Assembly (NCBI GenBank): GCA_031548025.1
Contig: JAVBRM010000023.1
Span: 62,001 to 126,000 of the forward strand
Direction: 5' to 3'
DNA length: 64,000 nucleotides
Source: UBA5239 sp031548025
Lineage (GTDB): Bacteria; Verrucomicrobiota; Lentisphaeria; Victivallales; Victivallaceae
The number at the start of each line of letters is the position of its first letter. Position 1 is the stretch's first letter. Of the stretch, positions 34,678 through 42,874 are shown one piece after another. Under the pieces are notes generated by a model. That model saw only the letters and a program-made list of their open reading frames with translations, made no database searches and was not told where the DNA came from. Made by a program: the position numbers and the translations under genes.

Positions 34678-37600
34678 CTATCTGGGAGTTATTTTGTAAA
34701 CATGACGCTGGAATCCCAGCCAGGTGTCTTCCAGGCTATCCCCCTGCAGCGGCAGGTTTCTGTCCTCAAACAGTACCTCGGCATTTTTAACCGCCGGTAT
34801 GGCGGAGAGGTCGAAGCGGGCACGGATTGGCGAACGGGATTCATTGACCGTTATCAAATAAAGTGCGCCGTCATATTTCTTCAGCGTGAAACGGATATCC
34901 GGAGAAGCGGTCGCAATCTTCGGCACTTCTTCCAGAGAAATCAGCGGATCCTGAATCTGCCGGATTTCCTTGAAAAGCTGTTTTATTTTTTCGAATGACG
35001 ACGGAGCTTTCGGGAAAGACGCCCAGTATGCGATGGCGCGGCACCCGTTGATCAGACAAATGTAAGTTTGATATTCCTGTTCCTGCGGCAGAATATCGCG
35101 GCTCGTATGATATCCATAGCCGGCAACAAAAGGAATAGCCCATCCCGGACGCCCTTCTTTCTCGCCCATTTTCATCAAGGTCCTGGAATAATTGTTCCAA
35201 AGCTGGACATTGCCGTTCGGAGGCCAGGCATAATAATCCAAGGTAGGTATGTCGCCGGGCCATTCAAGCCCTTTCTGGACCATATAATTCATGCCATGGG
35301 AATTGTCCAGCAAAACCGCCGGGCGGTACGGATCGGCCTCTCTGACCAAGTCGATATCGCTGAGAATTTTTCCCGGATCTTTCTGCCCGAGCGATCCGGC
35401 GAATGCTTCGTCGTAAGTATACCATGTCAGTATGGCCGGATGCGCTTTGTATTTACTGATGACGTCCAACTCCATGTTGCCGTCTTTTCTGTTTCGTATA
35501 TCCAGCTCGAACATGACCCCGTGTTTTTTTCCGGCCTCAAGAACCGCATCCGAAATCTTGGTATAGGAATGGATGAAATTTACTCCGCCTTCCGCCAGGA
35601 ATTCAATCAGTTCCGGAGTCAGGTTTCCTTCCCAGAAGAAACCGAGTGGCAGATACGGCTTTCCGTTTATCAGGGTAATCCGGCGAAAACGATCGATTTT
35701 CACTTCATTTTTCGAGGGAGCCAATTTGCTGAACGGAATTTCAGCGACGGCAATTTCTTTTCCGTCTTCAATCAAACGGCACGATGCCTTATACTTTCCG
35801 TTTTTCCATTCTCCAACAGGCAATTTTGCTTCGAACCGGCCATTTCGAATCGGCAAGGCAGTGCGGTACACGCTGTTTCCTTCCCCATCCCGAATTTCAG
35901 TCTCCAATTTCGACCGGGCCTGCAGTTCGGAATTGGCTCCGGTCGTCCCCTGCAGCAGCAGTGTTTCTTCCGAGGTGCAATAATTGTATTGGGTCAGGAT
36001 GGAGAGCAGATTGCCGGCGGAAAGTGTCGTTTTCGCGGAAGACACTTCACGCTCGCCATCGGCAAGCGCCATTTCGATGGTGAAACGTTCCGTCTGACTT
36101 CCCGGTACCATCCCCAGCACGACCCTGCTTTCCTGTTTATCGGCAAGATCGACTTGTTTTTGGAAAGCAAGAGCTTTTCCGCTTTCCTCCGAAACCACTT
36201 TGATCTCCAGGTTTGCGCTGACTTTGGCACCGGTATTGTTGAATACGATCGCGGAAAGTTCATTTTTTCCGGCCCCCGCATATTGCAGGACGGGATCTTT
36301 AATTCCGGCAATGAAACGCTTCTGGATATCCGAACGGATTTCAAGCTGCCCGAAGCGAAGCGGTACATGAAACCCGCCGTACGTCGGCGCCCAGGTGGAA
36401 ATTTCGCCCTTCCGCGGATTGTTCCGGCAGATATTGAAACCCCAGAGATCGGTATTGTTGTGGTCGATATTCATATCGCTGAACGGCAGAAACAGTTCGG
36501 CAGTCCAGCCGGAACCATCCTTTTTACGCGCGGTCTTGACTTGCCACTTGCCGTTCCAGTTGACGTCGCCGATATTGTTGTCATACTGCACGCCGTCCAC
36601 ATTGAATGCCAGTTGATGATAAGTGGCTCGGGTCAGCTTGGAATCGATGAACAATTCAATCGACGGATCGCCCCAGACATATTCGTCCCGCCTGGTTTTC
36701 TTGCATTTGATTTGGTCGGAGCCCGCCTCATCCGCATCGATGCCGATCCAGATTCCCGCCGCGGTATAAAAGATTCTTGCTGATGTTTTCTCCTGCGGTT
36801 CTCTTCCGCTCGTAGTATTTAACGAAACGGGAGGAACTTTTCCCCAGACCGGATCATTGAGCAACCCATCCATGACCGGGGATTCTTCGATAAACGGCGT
36901 TTTATGCACCGGAACCTCATAAAGCGGTTTGTCCGGATTTCCTTCATGCGTGGCGAGACGCCGTTCCGCATTGGCGAGCTGGAACGGGGTGGGTTTTTCG
37001 CCGGGCTCCAGCTGAACGGCATCAATCCAGTATGTTCCCTTGCTGTAAGGAATAAACATCAGCGGACCATTCCCGGTCGCAGTAGGAGTAAATGTCAATT
37101 CATAGCGTTGCCAATCGGTTGTAAGGGTCATGAGTTTTTCATTTTTCGCTCCCCCGGGAGCCCCGAACCCTCTCATCATGATTTTCATTTCCGGCGCATC
37201 GGATTTCATATAGGCGGAAAGGGTATAGACTGTATCCTTTTTTTCCCGTTGAAAACAGCTCCAAAGCGTATAGGAAAGCTTAGCCTTGCCGTTTTCCGTA
37301 TTGACGATGCGCAAACTCCGCTGACCATGAAACGCGGTCGAGCTATCCGAGCCGAAACGTTTGACCCATTCCGTATTATATTTGACTATCACCTCCGGTT
37401 CGACGAGTCCCCACGCCGGCACTCCCCAGTAGTCAGGCAGCCCGTCCAAAGTACATTGCTCAAAACTGGCGTTGAGAACCGAATTCGGTGAATTTCCGGT
37501 ATCCGCTTTCAGCTCCGGATCTTTTTCGCTCTCGAGTATTTTCAGCGAAAAATCCATGATTTCAAGCTGGCTGTAATAAACATAGAAAGTGAATTTATCC

Positions 37601-38112
37601 GTTTTTTCCGGTAAATCTTTTCTTTCCGCTACGAGTTCATTGTTGATCCTGATCGCCAGGGACGGCCCCTTGACGGTAATCAGGAAATCGGTCCATTCGG
37701 CGTCTTCTCCGATGCCGATTTCCCGCTGAAACATTTTCCCGAACCCGGTATGGATCTTTCGCTCGGGAATCTGCTGAACCAGGAGCTTCCCGCGAGTATA
37801 AATGGAAACACCATTGCGCGGCGAAAAACCGAAATGCTGATCTTTCGGATTCTGCCCGAGCTTGCGAACCCGGAACTGGACCTCATAATCCCCCAGGTCA
37901 TTCCGCTCGATGGCAAATCCGCTCAAACCTTTTTCCCGGTGGTCCGGACTCCGGAGAATGCCGTGGTCTGTTTTCCAGTTCGGATTATTGAACTTGATTT
38001 CTTTCGGCAGAGCCGTACCCGAAAAATCGGGAATGATGAGCGCCGGCGCATCCTGCGCATAAATCGCTCCCGCAATCAACAGGGCGGGAATCATAAGTTT
38101 CAGAAAAGACAT
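34678..38112 (-). CDS. exported multidomain carbohydrate-active protein (CBM-like modules + GH barrel)
   Basis: 1144 residues with a signal peptide (MSFLKLMIPALLIAGAIYA). Modules in order: a concanavalin-like sandwich (about 25-200); a CBM4/9-like jelly roll (about 205-385, from NSVLNASFEQCTLDGLPDYW); a CBM9-like domain (about 410-600, SPVMDGLLNDPVWGKVPP); Ig-like segments; and a C-terminal TIM barrel (about 830-1060). In the barrel AHPAILTWYTYDEAF (near 896) places an acidic pair where GH2/GH5-type enzymes have the acid/base Glu. The exact GH family is not assigned. AAGGAG lies 8 nt upstream. A 160-bp palindromic element separates it from the pseudopilin upstream. Confidence 0.75.
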   Translation of the reverse strand: MSFLKLMIPALLIAGAIYAQDAPALIIPDFSGTALPKEIKFNNPNWKTDHGILRSPDHREKGLSGFAIERNDLGDYEVQFRVRKLGQNPKDQHFGFSPRNGVSIYTRGKLLVQQIPERKIHTGFGKMFQREIGIGEDAEWTDFLITVKGPSLAIRINNELVAERKDLPEKTDKFTFYVYYSQLEIMDFSLKILESEKDPELKADTGNSPNSVLNASFEQCTLDGLPDYWGVPAWGLVEPEVIVKYNTEWVKRFGSDSSTAFHGQRSLRIVNTENGKAKLSYTLWSCFQREKKDTVYTLSAYMKSDAPEMKIMMRGFGAPGGAKNEKLMTLTTDWQRYELTFTPTATGNGPLMFIPYSKGTYWIDAVQLEPGEKPTPFQLANAERRLATHEGNPDKPLYEVPVHKTPFIEESPVMDGLLNDPVWGKVPPVSLNTTSGREPQEKTSARIFYTAAGIWIGIDADEAGSDQIKCKKTRRDEYVWGDPSIELFIDSKLTRATYHQLAFNVDGVQYDNNIGDVNWNGKWQVKTARKKDGSGWTAELFLPFSDMNIDHNNTDLWGFNICRNNPRKGEISTWAPTYGGFHVPLRFGQLEIRSDIQKRFIAGIKDPVLQYAGAGKNELSAIVFNNTGAKVSANLEIKVVSEESGKALAFQKQVDLADKQESRVVLGMVPGSQTERFTIEMALADGEREVSSAKTTLSAGNLLSILTQYNYCTSEETLLLQGTTGANSELQARSKLETEIRDGEGNSVYRTALPIRNGRFEAKLPVGEWKNGKYKASCRLIEDGKEIAVAEIPFSKLAPSKNEVKIDRFRRITLINGKPYLPLGFFWEGNLTPELIEFLAEGGVNFIHSYTKISDAVLEAGKKHGVMFELDIRNRKDGNMELDVISKYKAHPAILTWYTYDEAFAGSLGQKDPGKILSDIDLVREADPYRPAVLLDNSHGMNYMVQKGLEWPGDIPTLDYYAWPPNGNVQLWNNYSRTLMKMGEKEGRPGWAIPFVAGYGYHTSRDILPQEQEYQTYICLINGCRAIAYWASFPKAPSSFEKIKQLFKEIRQIQDPLISLEEVPKIATASPDIRFTLKKYDGALYLITVNESRSPIRARFDLSAIPAVKNAEVLFEDRNLPLQGDSLEDTWLGFQRHVYKITPR

Positions 38113-38138
38113 ACTATGTTCTCCTTTATTCTGGTTTT

Positions 38139-38298
38139 AGGGAGTTGGAAATTGCTGAAATACCGTTGATTTTCAAAAGATTCCCGAGTGATTTTTCGTT
38201 GAATTTGTGAGGAGCATAACGAGTTATGTAACGAACAAATCCGGCAAAAAGCACCGGGAAGATTCGAAAATTGGTATTTCAGCATTTTCTGACTCCCT
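38139..38298. repeat. 160-bp MITE-like palindromic element
   Basis: AGGGAGTTGGAAATTGCTGA (38139 onward) pairs with the end at 38298 (GGTATTTCAGCATTTTC then TGACTCCCT); about 22 of 26 terminal bases match. Complementarity continues inward through TCCCGAGTG/CACCGGGA to a central CATAACGAGTTATG palindrome, so the whole element can fold into one long hairpin. TTA-like sequence adjoins both ends, as from a short target duplication. It lies inside the operon between the pseudopilin and the exported protein and may modulate read-through. Confidence 0.7.
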
Positions 38299-38310
38299 TA
38301 GATTAATGAA

Positions 38311-39120
38311 TTATGGAATCCATTTCGGATTCGGGCACCAATTCTGAATGGTCCATGGCTTCGTCCCGGCGGGATTATGCACATGGCCCAAATATGAGTT
38401 GAGCGGCAGATACGTGACCGAACCGTCGAGGCGTCCGAAATTGCTTCCGTTGCTGTGCCCGAATCCATGAAGCGGAAAACGGCTGGAATCATATCCCATG
38501 AAATCGCCGTTATGCGCGGTCAAATAGCCGAACGCGGCATTGCTGGAAGAAAATACTCCACCGGAGCGCCGGAGCAAACCACCGCCCCAAAGATGACCGC
38601 GCGGCGTATTCACCACACAGGAAAAATAGATACAGTTATTTTTTATCTTTCCGGCTTTCTGGCCGGTCGGATATCCTTGGATCATCAGATCAGACCTTCG
38701 CGAAAGCCATGAGGTCGGAGCATTGAGGGCGTACGAGAGCGGGGTATAATACGAATAACGTATCGTATCATCGGAGGCGCAGCGGAACATCTTGTCCGCA
38801 CTGCCGGCATAACTCCAAACCAAGCCATGCCAGCGCTCCAGGGATTCAGGCTCCTCATCATTGGTGATCCCGGTGTTGTAATACGTAACCAGAACCGTAT
38901 CGTCATAATCCGCGATATAACCGATACCTCCCGCCGTCAGGTTTTTCAGATTGGAAATACAACTGATGGCTCGCGCTTTCAGCCGGGCTTTGTTCAAGGC
39001 AGGCAGCAGCAGCGCTGCCAGAATCATAATAATAGCAATCACGATCAAGAGTTCGACGAGTGTGAAAAAATCTTTTCCGGGAGTCATTTTTATTTTTCTA
39101 TTCAGGCTCAATTTATTCAT
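38311..39120 (-). CDS. prepilin-type pseudopilin with H-X9-DG motif
   Basis: About 269 residues. The leader is long and basic (MNKLSLNRKIKMTPGKDF), ahead of FTLVELLIVIAIIMILAALL, with Val-Glu at mature positions 4-5 and an unusual Met in the helix. The C-terminal motif HSNGSNFGRLDG is an exact H-X9-DG. The start is uncertain: the ATG at 39120 has AAGGAG only 1 nt before it, an ATG at 39144 has no clear site, and the TTG at 39111 would be well spaced. It follows the QueG-like gene and precedes the exported multidomain protein on the same strand. Confidence 0.85.
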   Translation of the reverse strand: MNKLSLNRKIKMTPGKDFFTLVELLIVIAIIMILAALLLPALNKARLKARAISCISNLKNLTAGGIGYIADYDDTVLVTYYNTGITNDEEPESLERWHGLVWSYAGSADKMFRCASDDTIRYSYYTPLSYALNAPTSWLSRRSDLMIQGYPTGQKAGKIKNNCIYFSCVVNTPRGHLWGGGLLRRSGGVFSSSNAAFGYLTAHNGDFMGYDSSRFPLHGFGHSNGSNFGRLDGSVTYLPLNSYLGHVHNPAGTKPWTIQNWCPNPKWIP

Positions 39121-39153
39121 TCTCCTTGCTGCTTTTATTTGCATTCGGTGAAC

Positions 39154-40170
39154 TCACATCAAAACCTCATCCGGCACTTCCAGATCCGAGGCCAGAACTC
39201 CTTTCCTTCCTCTGTCACTCCAGCCTTCGCGGAAAATCTTCCACGGCGTCCGCTTGCGAAACGGAAAGGCGAATTTCTTTTTCAAGCGGCCGGTTTTCTC
39301 CAGATGAATATAACACTCGCGCATACATCCGAGTCCCCCCTCCAAAGCCGACATATGCCGGTTGTACGGCATGATATTTTCCACAACGGCCAGACGTCCC
39401 CAGTCACTCCCGAGTTCTTCATAAGCCCTGAAATCTTTCGGCAGAAACGGATTATACTCGGGATTGCCGCCGCGATAGGCCAGAGTGCATTTGTCCAGAT
39501 CGATCTTCGCGAATTCAATCTTGTGTCCGGCAACGATGCAAGTATCGCTCTCGTCCGCGGATATCGCACTGCCGGTACAGCCGCGCACACAGCATTGACA
39601 ACGGTCGCAAATAGGCCCCTCGAAAATAGGGTCCGGTTCAAGTTCCGCATCCGTGAGAATCGTGACAAAACGCTGAAGCGGTCCGAATTCAGGCGTGAGA
39701 AATACTTTGCTCCAGCCGAATTCGCCAAGTCCGCAGATGTAAGCCGCGATCCTCTGATCGATCATGATATCGGGTGCCGGAAGCCCCTCGCGTACCGGAA
39801 TCGCACGCTCCAGAACCCGTCCGTTCTGATCGACATTCTGCGCCAGTTGGATATTGGGATGCGGCACCGCTTCATAGCCGTGGTCTTCGATAAAACAGCA
39901 AAGCCGGCGCATGACTGACGGCGCAAAAACCTCATTGATCCCGGCATAGCCCATGGTGGTATAGGGCGCAAAACAAGTCCCTTCCTCAATCCCCCGTAAA
40001 TATCCGCGCGGAATACGAAACGCCAGCGAAATACAGCTTTTTGCCTCGGGAAAAATATAACGGGGGTCACGTTCCTTCGGAGCGCCGTCCCAGCGCTCCA
40101 TACTGCCGATTCCGACCAGATCGGCGCCGAACTCTTTTGCCGCCCGCTTGATGTCTTTCGATGCAAACAT
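39154..40170 (-). CDS. epoxyqueuosine reductase-like (QueG-related) iron-sulfur protein
   Basis: 338 residues. A ferredoxin-type cluster CDRCQCCVRGC (Cys188, 191, 194, 198) is followed by further cysteines (CIVAGHKIEF, KIDLDKCTL, GCMRECY) that could complete a second centre. The N-terminal region (AKEFGADLVGIGSMERWDGA, SCISLAFRIP) and RIAAYICGLGEFGWSKVFLTPEFG resemble QueG and reductive dehalogenase-like proteins. True QueG reduces epoxyqueuosine in tRNA using a cobamide. Here the gene lies in a carbohydrate operon, so a different corrinoid- or Fe-S-dependent reduction is possible. AAAGGA lies 7 nt upstream. The promoter region carries AraC-type direct repeats. Confidence 0.72.
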   Translation of the reverse strand: MFASKDIKRAAKEFGADLVGIGSMERWDGAPKERDPRYIFPEAKSCISLAFRIPRGYLRGIEEGTCFAPYTTMGYAGINEVFAPSVMRRLCCFIEDHGYEAVPHPNIQLAQNVDQNGRVLERAIPVREGLPAPDIMIDQRIAAYICGLGEFGWSKVFLTPEFGPLQRFVTILTDAELEPDPIFEGPICDRCQCCVRGCTGSAISADESDTCIVAGHKIEFAKIDLDKCTLAYRGGNPEYNPFLPKDFRAYEELGSDWGRLAVVENIMPYNRHMSALEGGLGCMRECYIHLEKTGRLKKKFAFPFRKRTPWKIFREGWSDRGRKGVLASDLEVPDEVLM

Positions 40171-40197
40171 AGTAGATTCCTTTTTTACTTACATACT

Positions 40198-40262
40198 ATT
40201 ATAAGGCAAAAAAATAAAATATCTTTGAATTTCTCGACAAAATTTTGTATTTTTCCGACAAA
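40198..40262 (-). promoter_or_regulatory. promoter with AraC-type direct repeats ahead of the QueG-like operon
   Basis: On the minus strand a perfect TATAAT (40198-40203) lacks a recognisable -35. Upstream are two direct repeats of TTTGTCG(G/A)(A/G)AA, at 40252-40262 and 40231-40241, exactly 21 bp apart (two helical turns). That is the spacing used by AraC-family activators. No terminator of the upstream AraC gene is evident in the remaining part of this 209-nt gap. Confidence 0.55.
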
Positions 40263-40379
40263 CAACAAATTTCCGGGACGTCAGATGACACTCCAGTCAT
40301 TCTCTTTGTTTTTCAGCAGGGAAAAGAGTTTTTGCAGTTTTTCCACGATCAACGGTTTCAGATTTGCGCTTCAAAAACG

Positions 40380-41219
40380 CTATATCTGTTTGCGGAATTC
40401 CAGCGGCGGACAATGATATTTTCGGCGGAACTGACTGGAAAAGTGAAATTGGGAGGAATATCCCAGCCGGAATGCGATCTCCTTGATCGAAAGCTCCGTA
40501 TTTTTCAGCAGATACTCGGCGGCAAGCATCTTGCGGGATATCCAGTAGGCGCTGACGCTGAGCCCGAGATGTGCTCGAAACATTCTGTCCAGCACCGAAT
40601 GGCTGACCCTGAATTTCTCCTGCAGCGATTTCACCGAGACCGGCAAATGTACCGATGCGTCGATCTCGTTCATGATTTTTCGCATTTGCTCGGGCGGCTC
40701 GTCGGCGGGATGCGCCAGCTCGGAGAGATAATACAGCAGATACCAGGTATCGCCCATGATCGCCGGAATGTCTTCGCGGCAAGCCGTGGACAGCTTTTTC
40801 CCGATCCCTTGCAGCCGCTCGATCACCGCCGCCACATCCGGCACCGGAAAATGGGAAACTGTATTCAGGTTCAATTGCCCGGCAATTTCATCCAATGCGG
40901 TTCCCTTGAGTTCCAATACATGCTTTTTATAACTGCCGCCGGTGGTATGCGATTCAAAACGATACGTCGACCGAACCGGAATGATGATGCACTCCCCGGC
41001 CTTGACCACGCCGTCGAAATTCCCCGCCTGATAGTGAATTTCGCCTTCCGTGACAATCGAAATCACCAGATAATTCACACAGGAAATCGAGACGGAATAA
41101 GCCGCCAGCCGGTCGACCTCTTCCACGCAGTACGGATACAGCGGCGGTTCGGCGTCCTGCTTATAATTCCAATAATTACATGTATACGAGAGGACGCCGC
41201 CGATATCGGTTCTTGCCAT
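40380..41219 (-). CDS. AraC family transcriptional regulator
   Basis: 279 residues. The N-terminal half resembles a cupin sensor (YLVISIVTEGEIHYQAGNFD, VVKAGECIIIPVRSTYRF). The C-terminal domain (about 185-279) has two helix-turn-helices (PVSVKSLQEKFRVSHSVLDRMFRAHL and LSIKEIAFRLGYSSQFHFSS) and ends CPPLEFRKQI. I use the ATG at 41219, 4 nt after the stop of the creatininase-GNAT gene, although the GAGG there is only 2-3 nt away. It is the second gene of an operon whose promoter element is duplicated upstream of the Gfo/Idh operon, so it may control both, or be controlled with both. Confidence 0.88.
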   Translation of the reverse strand: MARTDIGGVLSYTCNYWNYKQDAEPPLYPYCVEEVDRLAAYSVSISCVNYLVISIVTEGEIHYQAGNFDGVVKAGECIIIPVRSTYRFESHTTGGSYKKHVLELKGTALDEIAGQLNLNTVSHFPVPDVAAVIERLQGIGKKLSTACREDIPAIMGDTWYLLYYLSELAHPADEPPEQMRKIMNEIDASVHLPVSVKSLQEKFRVSHSVLDRMFRAHLGLSVSAYWISRKMLAAEYLLKNTELSIKEIAFRLGYSSQFHFSSQFRRKYHCPPLEFRKQI

Positions 41220-41223
41220 CGCC

Positions 41224-42807
41224 TCAACCCATTTCGGGGCCGAATATGGCAAACAACTGTTTATCGTACCAGTCGCCACAAGGCTCACCCCGGTACATGC
41301 GGAGGAAATTCCGCTCCGGATGGGCTCCGAGCTTTTTCAACTCATCCAGGAACTCCGCCTGAGTTTCCGGAATATCCACCTGGAACGGCACCGACGGATC
41401 GAGCTGGGCGAAATACGCCACCGCCGCCAATGCGTCCTCCAGCGAATCCGCCCCCAGAGCTCCCACCTGACGGAACAGCCGCCCGGTGCGCCCCAGGAAC
41501 CAGGACGCAATCCGGCCGCCGCGCATTCCGACATGCGCCATGCCGGAATATTCGCGCAGAAAAGTCAGAAATACCTCCGGGCGCTCCACCCCGGTAAAGC
41601 CGCTTTCACGTTTAGCCAGCTCCGGCACATCGGTTTCATGCATCGGCCGCCAGTCCAGATCACCCACGGCTTCGATCCGCGGCAAATGCCGGAAACTGAC
41701 CCGGCAAACGTTTTTCTCCGCCTGAAACCCGAGCTTGGCATACAAAGGCGCTCCGGCAGCCGAAGCGTCAAGCTTGATCGTCTTGTAATCGGCATAGCGC
41801 TCCAACAATTCCACCATCAGCCGCGTGGCGATCGAACAACCGCGCCATTGCGGCTCGGTAATCACCAATCCGATACTGGCCAATCGCTTACGCCAACCGG
41901 AAATCGCGGCCGTGCCGATGATCCGGTTCTGCCGGACCATGCCCAGGACCATCCCGGAGTCGATGAAAAATTTCCAATCGGCGGCATATTGATTCCAGTT
42001 GACACTCAAACTCAGCTCCAGCAGCCGCGGCAAATCGCTGCAGTCGAGCACCCGCGACACCATGCCGCCGGCCCCCGAATAGTTGCGGGTCTTCCGCAAC
42101 CGGGCAACCCGTTCTTCAATTTGCGCCATAAATACCGGCCAACGCTGTTCGCAAAGCGCCTTGCCCTTTTCCTCCGAAGCCAGATCGGGACGCCCAGGCA
42201 CGCCCAGCGGATTGAAATGTCCCACTCCGAATGTCGTCAAGTCCGTCTGCGCCAGATTGGTCAGATTGCCTCCGCACTCCGGCGCCTTGCAGGCTCTGCC
42301 GCTCAAATGCATGTAAATCGAAGTCTCGACTTCCCCGGCATGGATGTCCATGATACCGTCGCGCCGGGTTTCCATGATATCGCCGCCGCCGATGCCGCTG
42401 AACGGCGCCGCCAGGATCAGTTTGATCCCGCGATCCAGCCGGTTGATATCGCGGCAGACCGGCCCCAGGGCGAAATTGCCGCCGTGACCGTTGATCACCA
42501 GCATAATGGTAAACCCCTGCCGCTCGGCCTCGTCAGCCATATCCCGAATTACCGCCATCAAGGTTTCAGGCCGCAGCGAAAAACTGCCGCGAAACCCGGA
42601 ATGTTCCAAACTGTTTGCTACTCCGATCACCGGAAGCAAGGCCGCGTCGAAACGCTCCGCCACCCGCCGCGCGGCATATTCGGCCAACCACGCGTCGGTG
42701 TTCACCGGCAAATGCGTGCCGTGCTGTTCCATAGCTCCCACCGGCAGCACGATGATATCGGTACGATGCCGCTGCCACTCAATCGAAGTGTTATTACCGT
42801 CGATCAT
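41224..42807 (-). CDS. fusion of creatininase-type amidohydrolase and GNAT acetyltransferase domains
   Basis: 527 residues. Residues 1-245 match the creatininase family: PVGAMEQHGTHLPVNTD gives Glu27, His29 and Asp38 as metal ligands, NGHGGN supplies His108, and DIHAGEVETSIY supplies Glu159. From about 250 a GNAT fold follows, with motif A at LVITEPQWRGCSIATRLMVE and motif B at APLYAKLGFQAE. The last 130 residues resemble a second, YitH/HolE-type acetyltransferase lobe. Amide hydrolysis and N-acetylation in one chain suggest processing of an amino-sugar or amide derivative; this is inference. GGAGG lies 7 nt before the ATG. First gene of an operon with an AraC regulator. Confidence 0.88.
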   Translation of the reverse strand: MIDGNNTSIEWQRHRTDIIVLPVGAMEQHGTHLPVNTDAWLAEYAARRVAERFDAALLPVIGVANSLEHSGFRGSFSLRPETLMAVIRDMADEAERQGFTIMLVINGHGGNFALGPVCRDINRLDRGIKLILAAPFSGIGGGDIMETRRDGIMDIHAGEVETSIYMHLSGRACKAPECGGNLTNLAQTDLTTFGVGHFNPLGVPGRPDLASEEKGKALCEQRWPVFMAQIEERVARLRKTRNYSGAGGMVSRVLDCSDLPRLLELSLSVNWNQYAADWKFFIDSGMVLGMVRQNRIIGTAAISGWRKRLASIGLVITEPQWRGCSIATRLMVELLERYADYKTIKLDASAAGAPLYAKLGFQAEKNVCRVSFRHLPRIEAVGDLDWRPMHETDVPELAKRESGFTGVERPEVFLTFLREYSGMAHVGMRGGRIASWFLGRTGRLFRQVGALGADSLEDALAAVAYFAQLDPSVPFQVDIPETQAEFLDELKKLGAHPERNFLRMYRGEPCGDWYDKQLFAIFGPEMG

Positions 42808-42843
42808 GATATTTCCTCCGAATAAATCTGCTGGTTTTCATTA

Positions 42844-42874
42844 TTATATTGCATGAATAATGATTTTAAAATGC
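42844..42874 (-). promoter_or_regulatory. AraC-linked promoter element, copy 1
   Basis: On the minus strand a perfect -10 TATAAT (42844-42849) is preceded by CATTTTAAAATCA and TTCATGCAA with no good -35. The same 31-bp block, with three substitutions, is present at 52285-52315 ahead of a second operon that also contains an AraC gene. It overlaps the 3' end of the upstream PL-like gene. It is best read as an activator-dependent promoter. Confidence 0.7.
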
